NCBI GenBank assembly: GCA_035301285.1
Contig: DATGUN010000007.1
Coordinates: 62,001-126,000 of the forward strand
Reading direction: 5' to 3'
Length of the DNA stretch: 64,000 nucleotides
Source: DATGUN01 sp035301285
GTDB lineage: Bacteria; Bacillota; Bacilli; Bacillales; Amphibacillaceae
Below the pieces are notes generated by a model. That model was not told the DNA's origin, made no database searches, and saw only the letters and a list, made by a program, of their open reading frames with translations. The translations under genes were made by a program, and so were the position numbers. Below are positions 44,756 through 53,260 of the stretch, piece by piece. Each line of letters opens with the position of its first letter. Positions within the stretch are counted from its first letter, which is position 1.

Positions 44756-45889
44756 ATGAGTGAAGAGAACAACGTGGAAGTACCAAACGTACAAATGGGG
44801 GAAGTCATCAACGGAAAAGTTGTTAAAACGGAAGAAAAACAAGTCCTTGTTGATATAGGTTATAAAACGGAAGGAATCATCCCCATCAGTGAATTATCGA
44901 ACTTGCATGTTGAATTAACAACAGATGTCGTTCAAGTGGGTGATGAACTTACAGTTAAAGTGAAAAAAATAGAAGATGATGAAGTTATCCTTTCGAAAAA
45001 AGATGTACAGGCTGACGAGGCATGGAAGGACCTGGAAGAAAAATTCGAAAATGGAGACGTATTTGAAACAGAAATCAAGGAAGTCGTCAAAGGTGGTCTT
45101 GTCGCTGATGTAGGACTTCGTGGATTTATTCCCGCTTCTTTGGTGGAAACATATTTTGTCGATGATTTTTCCGATTACAAAGGACAATCGCTCCGTGTAA
45201 AGGTCGTCGACATCAACAGAGAACAGAATAGGGTCATATTATCGCATCGAATCGTGATTGAAGAAGAAGCCGATTCCAAAAAACAAGAATTATTGAGCAC
45301 AATCGAAGAAGGGCAAGTCCTGGAAGGAACTGTGCAGCGCACAACCAATTTTGGAGCTTTCGTTGATATCGGTGGTGTAGACGGACTTGTGCACATCTCA
45401 CAACTTGCACATGAACACGTTGATAAAACATCCGATGTGGTCAATATCGGGGATGTCATCAATGTAGAAGTGATATCCATCGATAGGGATAATGAACGCA
45501 TTTCATTATCACGCAAAAAAACCTTGCCTGGCCCTTGGGAAAATGTGGAACAAAAAATTAACAAAGGGGATGTCGTTGAAGGAACAGTGAAACGCCTTGT
45601 TAATTTTGGTGCTTTTGTAGAAGTATTGCCTGGTGTAGAAGGGCTTGTGCATATTTCCCAAATTGCCAACAGACACATTGGCACACCACAGGAAGTACTT
45701 GAGGTCGGACAAGTCATAGATGTAAAAGTGCTCGATGTCAATGAATCCGAAGAGAGAATTTCCCTCAGTATCAGGGAATTGGAAGAAGAACAAGAAGAGG
45801 CCGAATACAAGCAATATGAAAAAGACGATGACCAGCAAGGCTTTCAATTTGGAGATATCATCGGAGATAAATTAAATAAATACAAATAA
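44756..45889 (+). CDS. ypfD: 30S ribosomal protein S1 homologue (YpfD type)
   Basis: 377-residue RNA-binding protein with four S1 (OB-fold) repeats, at about residues 15-83, 100-167, 187-255 and 272-341; repeats three and four are the most alike (GTVQRTTNFGAFVDIGGVDGLVHISQ and GTVKRLVNFGAFVEVLPGVEGLVHISQ regions). Gram-positive S1 homologues have four repeats rather than six and their role in initiation is less certain. A very strong AAGGAGGAGG ribosome binding site precedes the ATG. An acidic tail follows the last repeat. A complex terminator follows. Confidence 0.93.
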   Translation: MSEENNVEVPNVQMGEVINGKVVKTEEKQVLVDIGYKTEGIIPISELSNLHVELTTDVVQVGDELTVKVKKIEDDEVILSKKDVQADEAWKDLEEKFENGDVFETEIKEVVKGGLVADVGLRGFIPASLVETYFVDDFSDYKGQSLRVKVVDINREQNRVILSHRIVIEEEADSKKQELLSTIEEGQVLEGTVQRTTNFGAFVDIGGVDGLVHISQLAHEHVDKTSDVVNIGDVINVEVISIDRDNERISLSRKKTLPGPWENVEQKINKGDVVEGTVKRLVNFGAFVEVLPGVEGLVHISQIANRHIGTPQEVLEVGQVIDVKVLDVNESEERISLSIRELEEEQEEAEYKQYEKDDDQQGFQFGDIIGDKLNKYK

Positions 45890-45897
45890 AACGACCT

Positions 45898-45980
45898 AAA
45901 AAACTTCCGTTGACGTAGAATGACCCAAAGTTGGATTTTGGTCTGACTTTAAGGGACCAAATCGTTAACGGAAGTTTTTT
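45898..45980 (+). terminator. Terminator after ypfD with switch-like inner hairpins
   Basis: AAAAAACTTCCGTT and AACGGAAGTTTTTT close the element. Inside, bases 45937-45943 can pair either with upstream GACC(C)AAA or with downstream GACCAAA; see findings. Confidence 0.75.
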
Positions 45981-46050
45981 ATGCAATAAAAATGGACTTG
46001 GAAGTTTAATAATCTATGTCATTTCCCATAATAAAATAATAGGTGATATT

Positions 46051-46635
46051 ATGGGAAATGGATTATTATTTTTTTATTTGGCTTGGATACTTTGGATCAT
46101 CATAACTTTCATAATGCCTAAAACTAAAACCAGAACGGTTTTGGCCGTTTTCATTTTACTATGCCTTTGTTTTGCCAATCACTACATTGAAATCGGCATA
46201 CCGGTTTCTGCCACATTTTTAATTCTTCTGTCAGGTTTAGTGTATTATCTCTTTAAGCGCCCCAAAACGACATACTATTTTATATGTACACTCACCATCG
46301 CGACAGGGTATGCAGCCATGTTGCTGTGGGAAGCAAATACAACGATATGGCTTTTCATGTCCAGGGATATTCTCATTCCCGGAACAATCGTCTGTCTATC
46401 TATCTTTTTGACGAATGGACGTTATAATCGGCTGATCTGTAGCATGCTTGGACTTTGCCTTGGTGATATCTTTTTCAAGTTAACGATTTACCACTTTTCT
46501 TTCAAGGATATGATTGGGGATATGGCATTTTTGGATATCATTTCGGTGACGGTCATTTTACATATCATGATTATCCTTATATCATTGATCAAGGAAAAAT
46601 TAAATGCCAACGTATCACGCATGACTTTGAAATAA
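46051..46635 (+). CDS. yphA: YphA-like polytopic membrane protein
   Basis: 194-residue membrane protein with about six to seven hydrophobic segments and few charged loops. No catalytic motif is visible. Position between the S1-like gene and der, and size close to the 199 of B. subtilis YphA, suggest this family; sequence recognition is weak. ATAGGTGAT precedes the ATG. B. subtilis has fni and seaA (yphB) around it; these are absent here. Function unknown. Confidence 0.62.
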   Translation: MGNGLLFFYLAWILWIIITFIMPKTKTRTVLAVFILLCLCFANHYIEIGIPVSATFLILLSGLVYYLFKRPKTTYYFICTLTIATGYAAMLLWEANTTIWLFMSRDILIPGTIVCLSIFLTNGRYNRLICSMLGLCLGDIFFKLTIYHFSFKDMIGDMAFLDIISVTVILHIMIILISLIKEKLNANVSRMTLK

Positions 46636-46760
46636 GCTATCTTTAACGGTTCAGGGACATATAACGTATAATAAAAAATTGTTTAAATCTCCTTTTTTTG
46701 CTAAAATGAGACATCGGAATATAATTGATGTAAATGAACGTTGGAAAGGATGTTCCTTTC

Positions 46761-48071
46761 ATGAGGAAAGCAACAATAGCCATTGTAGGGAAACCAAATG
46801 TTGGTAAATCAACGATATTTAATCGCCTTGTCGGAGAGCGTATATCGATTGTTGAAGATACACCGGGTGTGACACGTGACCGTCTTTATGCACAAGGAGA
46901 ATGGTTGAACCAAGTTTTTAATGTCATCGATACGGGTGGGATTGATCTAGGGGATGAGCCATTGCTCGTGCAAGTACGTGAGCAAGCCGAAATTGCAATT
47001 GACGAAGCTGATGTCATCGTCTTCATCGTCAATGGGAAAGATGGAATAACAGCTGCGGATGATGAAGTTGCCAAATTGTTATTCAAATCAAATAAGCCTG
47101 TTGTACTTGCTGTCAATAAAATGGACAATCCGGAAATGCACGCACAGATTTATGAATATTACTCACTTGGCTTCGGCGAGCCATACCCTATTTCCGGTTC
47201 ACATGGATTGGGACTCGGGGATTTACTTGATGCCGTTGTAAAAAAGTTCCCCTCGTTACCAGAGGATGAAAAAGATGACGACATCATATCTTTTTGTGTC
47301 ATCGGTCGCCCCAATGTCGGGAAGTCGTCATTGGTTAATACCGTTTTAAATGAAGAACGGGTTATTGTCAGTGATATTGAGGGCACAACCCGCGATGCAA
47401 TCGATACACCATTCACAAGAGACGGTGAGAGATTTAGCATTATTGATACAGCAGGCATGAGAAAGCGCGGAAAGGTATATGAGCGCACCGAAAAATATAG
47501 TGTTCTCAGGGCATTAACAGCCATCGAGCGTTCTGATGTATCCCTGATTTTAATCGATGCCGAAACAGGTATAAGAGAACAAGACAAAAAAATCGCCGGA
47601 TATGCACATGACGCGGGTCGCGCTGTTATAATCGTCGTCAATAAATGGGATACAGTCACAAAAAAGCAGGATGCGATGAAAGAATTTGAAACCAAAATAA
47701 GAGATCAATTTCTTTTCTTGGATTACGCACCGATAATCTTTCTATCAGCTAAAACGAAAAAACGGCTTCATACATTGATTCCAGCAATCAAGCTGGCAAG
47801 CGAAAACCATTCCAAGCGTATACAAACAACTGTCCTTAACGATGTCATCATGGATGCATTGGCAGTCAATCCAACCCCTACCGTAAAAGGGAAACGTTTA
47901 AAAGTGCTTTATGCAACACAGGTTTCCGTTAAACCACCAAGCTTTGTCATATTTGTCAATGATCCGGAATTAATGCATTTTACGTATAAACGGTTTTTGG
48001 AAAACAAAATCAGGGAAGCCTTTGGTTTTATAGGAACACCTATAAAAATATTGGCCAGAAAAAGACAATGA
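46761..48071 (+). CDS. der: Ribosome assembly GTPase Der (EngA)
   Basis: 436-residue GTPase with tandem G domains followed by a KH-like domain, required for 50S maturation. The first domain has GKPNVGKST (10-18), DTPGVTRDR, DTGG and NKMD; the second has GRPNVGKSS, EGTTRDA, DTAGMRKRGK and NKWD. The C-terminal KH-like part ends in IKILARKRQ. Length is identical to B. subtilis Der. The chosen ATG follows GAAAGGA; an ATG nine codons upstream precedes that site. gpsA follows after 12 bp. Confidence 0.96.
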   Translation: MRKATIAIVGKPNVGKSTIFNRLVGERISIVEDTPGVTRDRLYAQGEWLNQVFNVIDTGGIDLGDEPLLVQVREQAEIAIDEADVIVFIVNGKDGITAADDEVAKLLFKSNKPVVLAVNKMDNPEMHAQIYEYYSLGFGEPYPISGSHGLGLGDLLDAVVKKFPSLPEDEKDDDIISFCVIGRPNVGKSSLVNTVLNEERVIVSDIEGTTRDAIDTPFTRDGERFSIIDTAGMRKRGKVYERTEKYSVLRALTAIERSDVSLILIDAETGIREQDKKIAGYAHDAGRAVIIVVNKWDTVTKKQDAMKEFETKIRDQFLFLDYAPIIFLSAKTKKRLHTLIPAIKLASENHSKRIQTTVLNDVIMDALAVNPTPTVKGKRLKVLYATQVSVKPPSFVIFVNDPELMHFTYKRFLENKIREAFGFIGTPIKILARKRQ

Positions 48072-48083
48072 GGAGGAACGGAT

Positions 48084-49121
48084 ATGGCTAAAATCGCAGT
48101 ATTAGGTGCTGGCAGCTGGGGAAGTGCACTCAGCATTGTTCTATCGGATAACGGTCATGATGTGCGTTTATGGACACATCGAGAATCCCAGGCGGAAGTT
48201 ATCAACAAGGAACATAAAAATCCGCAATACCTTGATGTATCATTACCGGAGGATCTAAAAGCTTATCATAGCCTTGAAGAAGCCACAGAGGGGATTTCAG
48301 CGGTGTTAGTGGTTGTTCCCACTAAAGCCATCCGGGAAGTATGTAAACAACTGGATCCGCTCATCAATGACGATGTAACAATCATTCACGCTACGAAAGG
48401 GATTGAGCCTAAAACATTATTGCGTGTATCCGAAATGATCGCTGAAGAATTGAAAACATACAAAAAAGAAGATATCGTCGTTCTTTCAGGGCCTAGCCAT
48501 GCTGAGGAAGTCGCTAAACGTCAACCCACGACAGTTACTGTTTCATCATTCAATAACGAACAAGCATGCATCGCTCAAGATCTATTCATCAATGAATCTT
48601 TCCGTGTATACACAAGTCCGGACATGATAGGTATTGAACTGGGAGGGGCCTTAAAAAACATCATTGCCCTTGGAGCGGGGATTTCTGATGGATTGGGTTA
48701 TGGAGATAATGCAAAAGCAGCCCTCATTACAAGAGGACTCGCCGAGATCGCGCGCCTTGGCAATTCATTGGGAGCAAATCCTTTAACATTCCTTGGATTA
48801 CCTGGTGTAGGAGACTTGATTGTCACATGTACAAGTGTGCATAGTCGTAATTGGAGAGCAGGAAATCTTTTAGGGAAAGGGAAGAAACTTGATGAAGTCC
48901 TGGACCAGATGGGGATGGTTGTTGAAGGCGTCCGAACTGTAAAAGCGGCACATTCTTTTTCAGATGAACAGCAAGTAGAAATGCCAATCACCGAGGGGAT
49001 ATATCAAGTATTGTTTGAAGATAAAAACCCTAGACAAGTTGTCGAACAGTTGATGAGCCGCTCTAAAAGGGAAGAAATGGATGATTTGTCCAATTTGTTA
49101 TCCAGCCGTTATTTAACATGA
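48084..49121 (+). CDS. gpsA: Glycerol-3-phosphate dehydrogenase (NAD(P)+)
   Basis: 345-residue enzyme making sn-glycerol-3-phosphate for phospholipid synthesis, the same length as in B. subtilis. The N-terminal nucleotide motif LGAGSWGSAL, LSGPSHAEEV, the catalytic lysine in GGALKNIIALGAGISDGLGYGDNAKAAL region, and LPGVGDLIVTCTS are present. AGGAGGAAC precedes the ATG. Probably co-transcribed with der and closed by a terminator about 130 bp downstream. Confidence 0.96.
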   Translation: MAKIAVLGAGSWGSALSIVLSDNGHDVRLWTHRESQAEVINKEHKNPQYLDVSLPEDLKAYHSLEEATEGISAVLVVVPTKAIREVCKQLDPLINDDVTIIHATKGIEPKTLLRVSEMIAEELKTYKKEDIVVLSGPSHAEEVAKRQPTTVTVSSFNNEQACIAQDLFINESFRVYTSPDMIGIELGGALKNIIALGAGISDGLGYGDNAKAALITRGLAEIARLGNSLGANPLTFLGLPGVGDLIVTCTSVHSRNWRAGNLLGKGKKLDEVLDQMGMVVEGVRTVKAAHSFSDEQQVEMPITEGIYQVLFEDKNPRQVVEQLMSRSKREEMDDLSNLLSSRYLT

Positions 49122-49252
49122 CACGATACAAGTAAATCAACCATACAAACAGCACCCAATAGGCAGACGAGGATACATTTTTCATTTTCATTGCATAAAA
49201 TAAAATCGCACGAGCATTCGTGGATAGAACTGTCTGGGTATTATTTAGTCAC

Positions 49253-49285
49253 ACCGGAATGCAGCATGGTCTACATTCCGGTTTT
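49253..49285 (+). terminator. Terminator after gpsA
   Basis: ACCGGAATG and CATTCCGGT form a perfect 9-bp stem with a 12-nt loop and TTT tail. Confidence 0.75.
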
Positions 49286-49394
49286 ACTGTTTTATATCTT
49301 TGAACTGCGTATGATCAACAGTTTATGTTATAATCATCATGGCATTCATATACAGTAATGCCTTATATTACTTACTTTCCAGAGGTGAATTTAA

Positions 49395-49595
49395 ATGATG
49401 TCACCGTCGATGCTCAAAATGTGGATTTCTTTTGTTGGAATCATTTTCCTTATTTTGGCTATTGGTCTCATCGTATTAAGTAGAAATAAGTTACGTGGCA
49501 TACTGGCAGGAATTGTAGCATTTCTTGCATACATATTATTCTTTCTGGGCAGTATTATCATATTCTATATTGTATTTAGCGGCCCGACTGGTTAA
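49395..49595 (+). CDS. yphE: DUF2768 small membrane protein (YphE-like)
   Basis: 66-residue protein with two membrane helices (about 8-29 and 35-60) joined by a short basic turn RNKLRG. Size and position after gpsA match the DUF2768 family (YphE). AGAGGTGAA lies seven bases before the ATG; an immediately following second ATG could also serve. An extended -10 (TGT-TATAAT at 49326-49334) lies upstream. It ends 16 bp before the next lipoprotein gene. Function unknown. Confidence 0.75.
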   Translation: MMSPSMLKMWISFVGIIFLILAIGLIVLSRNKLRGILAGIVAFLAYILFFLGSIIIFYIVFSGPTG

Positions 49596-49611
49596 GGAGA
49601 GGGGATTCTCA

Positions 49612-50337
49612 ATGAAACACATTTACATAGGCCTTATCGGTTTAATGTCGTTCTTTATCATAAGCGGCTGTATGTATCCAAAAGAAGAATTATCCAAAAA
49701 TCAAACACCTAATATGGATCAGCTTGAAATGGTCCAAAAGGCCGTCGATGCTTATGCAGAAAAGACAGATGGACTTGTCCCCATAAAAACCAAAGATCAG
49801 GATACACCTATTTTCCAAAAGTATTTACTCGACTTTAAAACGTTAAAAAATGAAAACTTACTTACCGAAACACCGGGAAATGCATTTGAAAATGGCGGAG
49901 CCTATCAATATACGCTCATTACCCCTGAAGATGATCCAAGAGTAAAGTTATTTGATTTGAGAATGACCGATATCATCCGCAGTGTCAATGTCAAACTGCA
50001 AAATTATCAGTCGAAGCATTCTTATCCACCATTTGATGAAAGAGTGGTCAAAGGCGTCTATACACTTGATTATAAAGAATTAGGTTATTCCGATGACCCA
50101 ACTGTCGAAAGTCCGTATTCAGGCGAAAAACTGCCTATTCTCATCGATACGGATGGGGAATTGCATGTTGATTATCGTTTCGACCTGCAAAAAGCACTCG
50201 ATGAATTTGACAACGATTATAAACCAGGGGATGACATCCGATATATCATACCGGAAAACACCCCTTTTGTCCCAGCTTATTCGTTACCATATACATTAGA
50301 TGATGATAACGAGGTTGTTTTCGATCTTGAAGGATAG
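49612..50337 (+). CDS. yphF: YphF-like lipoprotein
   Basis: 241-residue predicted lipoprotein: a hydrophobic signal (about 4-18) ends in the lipobox ISGC with C20. The mature part is acidic with no recognisable enzymatic motif; LEMVQKAVDAYAEKTDG and the VNVKLQNYQSKHSYPPF region are notable. Position and length match B. subtilis YphF (244), a sporulation-region protein of unknown role. GGAGAGGGG precedes the ATG; upstream open frame has no ribosome binding site. A strong terminator follows. Confidence 0.75.
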   Translation: MKHIYIGLIGLMSFFIISGCMYPKEELSKNQTPNMDQLEMVQKAVDAYAEKTDGLVPIKTKDQDTPIFQKYLLDFKTLKNENLLTETPGNAFENGGAYQYTLITPEDDPRVKLFDLRMTDIIRSVNVKLQNYQSKHSYPPFDERVVKGVYTLDYKELGYSDDPTVESPYSGEKLPILIDTDGELHVDYRFDLQKALDEFDNDYKPGDDIRYIIPENTPFVPAYSLPYTLDDDNEVVFDLEG

Positions 50338-50370
50338 AGACGATATACTTTTAAAAATGAACATATATCA

Positions 50371-50407
50371 CCCCTTGCAAACGTATATTGAATGCAAGGG
50401 GTTTTTT
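50371..50407 (+). terminator. Terminator after yphF
   Basis: CCCCTTGCA and TGCAAGGGG form a perfect 9-bp stem with a 13-nt loop, followed by TTTTTT. Confidence 0.88.
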
Positions 50408-50429
50408 AACTGTTTTTAAGGATTCGTTT

Positions 50430-50453
50430 GATGATGTAATGCATCACATCATC
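50430..50453. repeat. 24-bp near-perfect palindrome upstream of spoIVA
   Basis: GATGATGT and ACATCATC are perfect 8-bp arms around AATGCATC, whose ATGCAT is itself palindromic, so only one base pair of the 24-mer fails. It lies between the yphF terminator and the spoIVA promoter. Apart from this, the terminator and the promoter, I see nothing in this 316-base gap. Confidence 0.4.
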
Positions 50454-50557
50454 GATTGCCAGAAAAAACTGCATATCGGAAATAGACACAGCATAATGTC
50501 ACGTTAAGCAAAGGAAACCATGTCTTCATTTAAAATATATAAAAAGATATCTTTCCA

Positions 50558-50588
50558 GTCATAATTTAATAGGACAACATCATAGACT
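50558..50588 (+). promoter_or_regulatory. Possible sigma-E promoter of spoIVA
   Basis: GTCATAA, 16 bp, CATAGACT; the -10 differs from CATACAnT at one defined base. It lies 66 bp before the spoIVA start. spoIVA is transcribed by sigma-E in B. subtilis. Confidence 0.45.
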
Positions 50589-50653
50589 TGTAATGTCAAA
50601 TATTCGTAGCTTGTTTGTCATTTAAATGGTATCCGAAAATGGGAGGAGATTAT

Positions 50654-52132
50654 TTGGAAAGAATTGATATTTTTAAAGATATTTCAAAACGGACGAACGG
50701 AGACATTTATTTAGGGATTGTTGGTGCAGTCAGAACAGGTAAATCAACATTCATCAAAAAGTTCATGGAATTGGTTGTCTTACCTAACATCGAAGAGGAG
50801 GGCGACAAGGAACGTGCCCAAGACGAACTTCCTCAGAGTGCAGCGGGCAAAACCATCATGACAACGGAACCGAAATTCATCCCGAATCAAGCCGTTTCAA
50901 TACATGTAGATGAAGGGCTTGATGTCAATGTGAGACTGGTTGATTGTGTCGGTTACGCTGTGCAAGGGGCTAAAGGATTTGAGGATGAAAATGGGCCACG
51001 CATGATACACACACCTTGGTACGAAGAATCCATTCCCTTCCATGATGCCGCAGAAATAGGCACACGAAAGGTTATCCAGGAACACTCTACACTTGGTGTC
51101 ATTGTAACGACAGACGGAACCATAGGTGAAATTCCCAGGGAAGATTACGTTGAATCGGAAGAACGGGTGATTGAAGAATTAAAAGAAGTCGGAAAACCAT
51201 TTATCATGGTCATTAATTCCACTCGACCAACATCAAGAGATACCGAACTTTTAAGGCAGGAATTGGCTGAAGAACATGATATCCCCGTATTGGCAATGAG
51301 CGTCGAATCGATGACAGAGCATGATGTATATAATGTGTTACGTGAAGCATTATACGAGTTTCCAGTATTAGAAGTAAATGTCAATCTTCCTAGCTGGGTC
51401 ATGGTCTTGAATGAGGATCATTGGTTACGGACCAATTATCAAGAAGCCATCCAACAAACGGTAAAGAATATCAAACGATTGAGGGACGTTGACCTTATCG
51501 TTGGCGAATTTTCCGATTACGACTATATAGAACATGCCAATATAGCTGGAATGGAAATGGGCGAAGGGATTGCAGAGATTGATCTGCATGCACCTGATGA
51601 TCTATACGATGTCATCTTGAAGGAAATAGTAGGCGAGGAAATCAGGGGACGCGATCATCTCCTCGAATTAATGCAAGACTTCGCATATGCAAAAAAAGAG
51701 TACGGCCGTGTTGCCGATGCGCTGCAAATGGTGAAACAGACCGGTTATGGAATTGCCTCACCGTCCATAGAAGATATGGAATTGGACGAACCGGAAATTA
51801 TACGGCAAGGGTCAAGATATGGTGTCAGGCTAAAGGCAGTCGCACCATCAATCCATATGGTGCAAGTGGAGGTTGAATCGGAATTCGCCCCCATTATAGG
51901 AACCGAGAAACAAAGCGAAGAACTGGTACGATATTTAATGCAAGACTTTGAAGAAGATCCACTATCTATATGGGAATCGGACATTTTCGGACGATCGCTC
52001 CACTCTATAGTAAGAGAAGGAATCCAAGGGAAAATATCACTTATGCCAGAAAACGCTCGCTACAAATTAAAAGATACTCTGGAACGAATTATCAACGAAG
52101 GATCAGGCGGATTGATTGCCATTATTTTATAG
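50654..52132 (+). CDS. spoIVA: Spore coat morphogenetic ATPase SpoIVA
   Basis: 492-residue ATPase forming the basement layer of the spore coat. The Walker A motif GAVRTGKS lies at 24-31, after the conserved IDIFKDISKRTNGDIYLG; DELPQSAAGKTIMTTEPKF and DCVGYAVQGAKG follow, as in the family. The start is TTG, 5 bases after GGGAGGAG; this gives exactly the B. subtilis length and sequence alignment at the N-terminus. Continuing upstream would add 13 residues of no recognisable homology. Its stop codon is inside the terminator stem. Confidence 0.95.
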   Translation: MERIDIFKDISKRTNGDIYLGIVGAVRTGKSTFIKKFMELVVLPNIEEEGDKERAQDELPQSAAGKTIMTTEPKFIPNQAVSIHVDEGLDVNVRLVDCVGYAVQGAKGFEDENGPRMIHTPWYEESIPFHDAAEIGTRKVIQEHSTLGVIVTTDGTIGEIPREDYVESEERVIEELKEVGKPFIMVINSTRPTSRDTELLRQELAEEHDIPVLAMSVESMTEHDVYNVLREALYEFPVLEVNVNLPSWVMVLNEDHWLRTNYQEAIQQTVKNIKRLRDVDLIVGEFSDYDYIEHANIAGMEMGEGIAEIDLHAPDDLYDVILKEIVGEEIRGRDHLLELMQDFAYAKKEYGRVADALQMVKQTGYGIASPSIEDMELDEPEIIRQGSRYGVRLKAVAPSIHMVQVEVESEFAPIIGTEKQSEELVRYLMQDFEEDPLSIWESDIFGRSLHSIVREGIQGKISLMPENARYKLKDTLERIINEGSGGLIAIIL

Positions 52133-52159
52133 CAGCTGCTAACCAGCTGCTATTTTTTT
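52129..52159 (+). terminator. Terminator of spoIVA
   Basis: ATAGCAGCTG and CAGCTGCTAT form a perfect 10-bp stem with a 5-nt loop and seven T. The TAG stop codon is within the stem. Confidence 0.9.
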
Positions 52160-52348
52160 GGCATTTTTAAGTTTTTTTGTTTAAAGAGCAGGAGAATGGG
52201 AAAGAGTGTCGAACATATATGAGTAAGACCAAAGAAATTAAGGCGCTCAATATTTCATGACTTCTCTTACAAAAGTAGTTTATTTTCATGTTTTATAGGT
52301 AAAAATGGCTAAAAAATGCATAAAATGCATAAAAAAAGCGATTTATTG

Positions 52349-52377
52349 TTGAATTTTGTTCGAAACTCAGTTATCAT
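52349..52377 (+). promoter_or_regulatory. Sigma-A promoter of the HU gene
   Basis: TTGAAT, a 17-bp spacer and TATCAT. Directly upstream, AAATGCATAAA occurs twice in an A-rich stretch (52310-52333) that could act as an UP element. The rest of the 361-base spoIVA-HU gap shows only the 5'-leader hairpin at 52385-52406. Confidence 0.55.
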
Positions 52378-52384
52378 AAGCCTT

Positions 52385-52406
52385 GTCATCAATTGATTAT
52401 GATGAC
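52385..52406 (+). other. Stem-loop at the predicted 5' end of the HU mRNA
   Basis: GTCATCA and TGATGAC are perfect 7-bp arms with an 8-nt loop, beginning about where transcription from the promoter at 52349-52377 should start. Confidence 0.4.
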
Positions 52407-52493
52407 GTCCTTGTATGAAAAAGGCAACTTTGTGAACAAATGATATATTTGTTCCAATGTCAATTGAAATTCTCTTGGGAGGAGGTGAATGTC

Positions 52494-52766
52494 ATGAACA
52501 AAACAGACTTAGTCAATTCAGTAGCTGAAAAAAGCGATCTTTCCAAAAAAGATGCTACAAAAGCTGTTGATGCTGTATTCGAATCTGTCATGGATTCACT
52601 TAAAAAAGGTGAAAAAGTACAGTTGATCGGATTCGGTAACTTTGAAGTACGTGAGCGCTCTGCTCGTAAAGGCCGTAATCCACAAACTGGGGAAGAAATT
52701 CAGATTCCAGCAAGCAAAGTACCTGCATTTAAAGCAGGTAAAGCCCTAAAAGATAGCGTAAAATAA
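52494..52766 (+). CDS. hup: DNA-binding protein HU (HBsu)
   Basis: 90-residue histone-like protein, essential nucleoid architect. MNKTDLVNSVAEKSDLSKKDA forms the helical dimer body; the signature GFGNFEVRERSARKGRNPQTG is present, and the IPASKVPAFKAGKALKD C-terminus is typical. The chosen ATG follows the very strong GGAGGAGGTGA. Low GC-skewed codons and the strong ribosome binding site fit high expression. It is monocistronic, between spoIVA and mtrB terminators. Confidence 0.96.
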   Translation: MNKTDLVNSVAEKSDLSKKDATKAVDAVFESVMDSLKKGEKVQLIGFGNFEVRERSARKGRNPQTGEEIQIPASKVPAFKAGKALKDSVK

Positions 52767-52784
52767 TTTACATAGGGCAGAAAG

Positions 52785-52810
52785 AGGGTGCGCTTTGTCG
52801 CACCCTTTTT
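52785..52810 (+). terminator. Terminator of the HU gene
   Basis: AGGGTGCG and CGCACCCT form a perfect 8-bp stem with a 6-nt loop and T-rich tail. Confidence 0.88.
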
Positions 52811-52929
52811 ATTTTTTGTCTATAAAACAAGCATTTTTCTTTAAATGTTACCCCACATCAATAAAAGAACATCCTTTTTTCAACTGACAATATTCATACA
52901 GATTAACGATATAGAGGGAGGTATGTAAA

Positions 52930-53154
52930 ATGGACCAGGGGACTTCCAAAAACGACTTCATCGTCATTAAAGCCTTAGAGGATGGCGTGACCGTTATAGG
53001 TCTGACACGTGGAACGGATACACGCTTTCATCATTCGGAAAAATTGGATGAAAATGAAATCATGCTCGCCCAGTTTACCGAGCATACATCAGCTGTTAAA
53101 ATAAGAGGTAAAGCCTTTATCCAAACAAGTCATGGTGAAATGACCAATGAGTAG
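52930..53154 (+). CDS. mtrB: Tryptophan RNA-binding attenuation protein TRAP
   Basis: 74-residue subunit of the 11-mer ring that, with bound tryptophan, wraps GAG/UAG-repeat leader RNA to terminate trp operon transcription. DFIVIKALEDGVTVIGLTRG, the RNA-contacting lysine in HSEKLDENE, and AVKIRGKAFIQTSHGEM with K and R of the KxR motif match B. subtilis TRAP almost throughout. GAGGGAGG precedes the ATG. In B. subtilis the partner gene mtrA (folE) precedes it; here HU is the direct neighbour, and no trp genes lie in the window. Confidence 0.94.
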   Translation: MDQGTSKNDFIVIKALEDGVTVIGLTRGTDTRFHHSEKLDENEIMLAQFTEHTSAVKIRGKAFIQTSHGEMTNE

Positions 53155-53217
53155 CATGAATGCACTTGCTTTTAATTCGTAAATCAGATCATCATACAAG
53201 GCATCACGCTCGAATTA

Positions 53218-53226
53218 TGCTATAAT
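53218..53226 (+). promoter_or_regulatory. Extended -10 promoter of hepS-menG-hepT
   Basis: TGC-TATAAT, a perfect extended -10, lies 34 bp upstream of hepS. The -35 region is poor. Confidence 0.55.
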
Positions 53227-53260
53227 AGCACTGATGTGGAATTTGAATGAAAGGGTATAG

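Noticed and set aside
52310..52333. Short direct repeats AAATGCATAAA
   Set aside because: Only two copies in A-rich DNA; more likely part of a promoter UP element than a repeat array.
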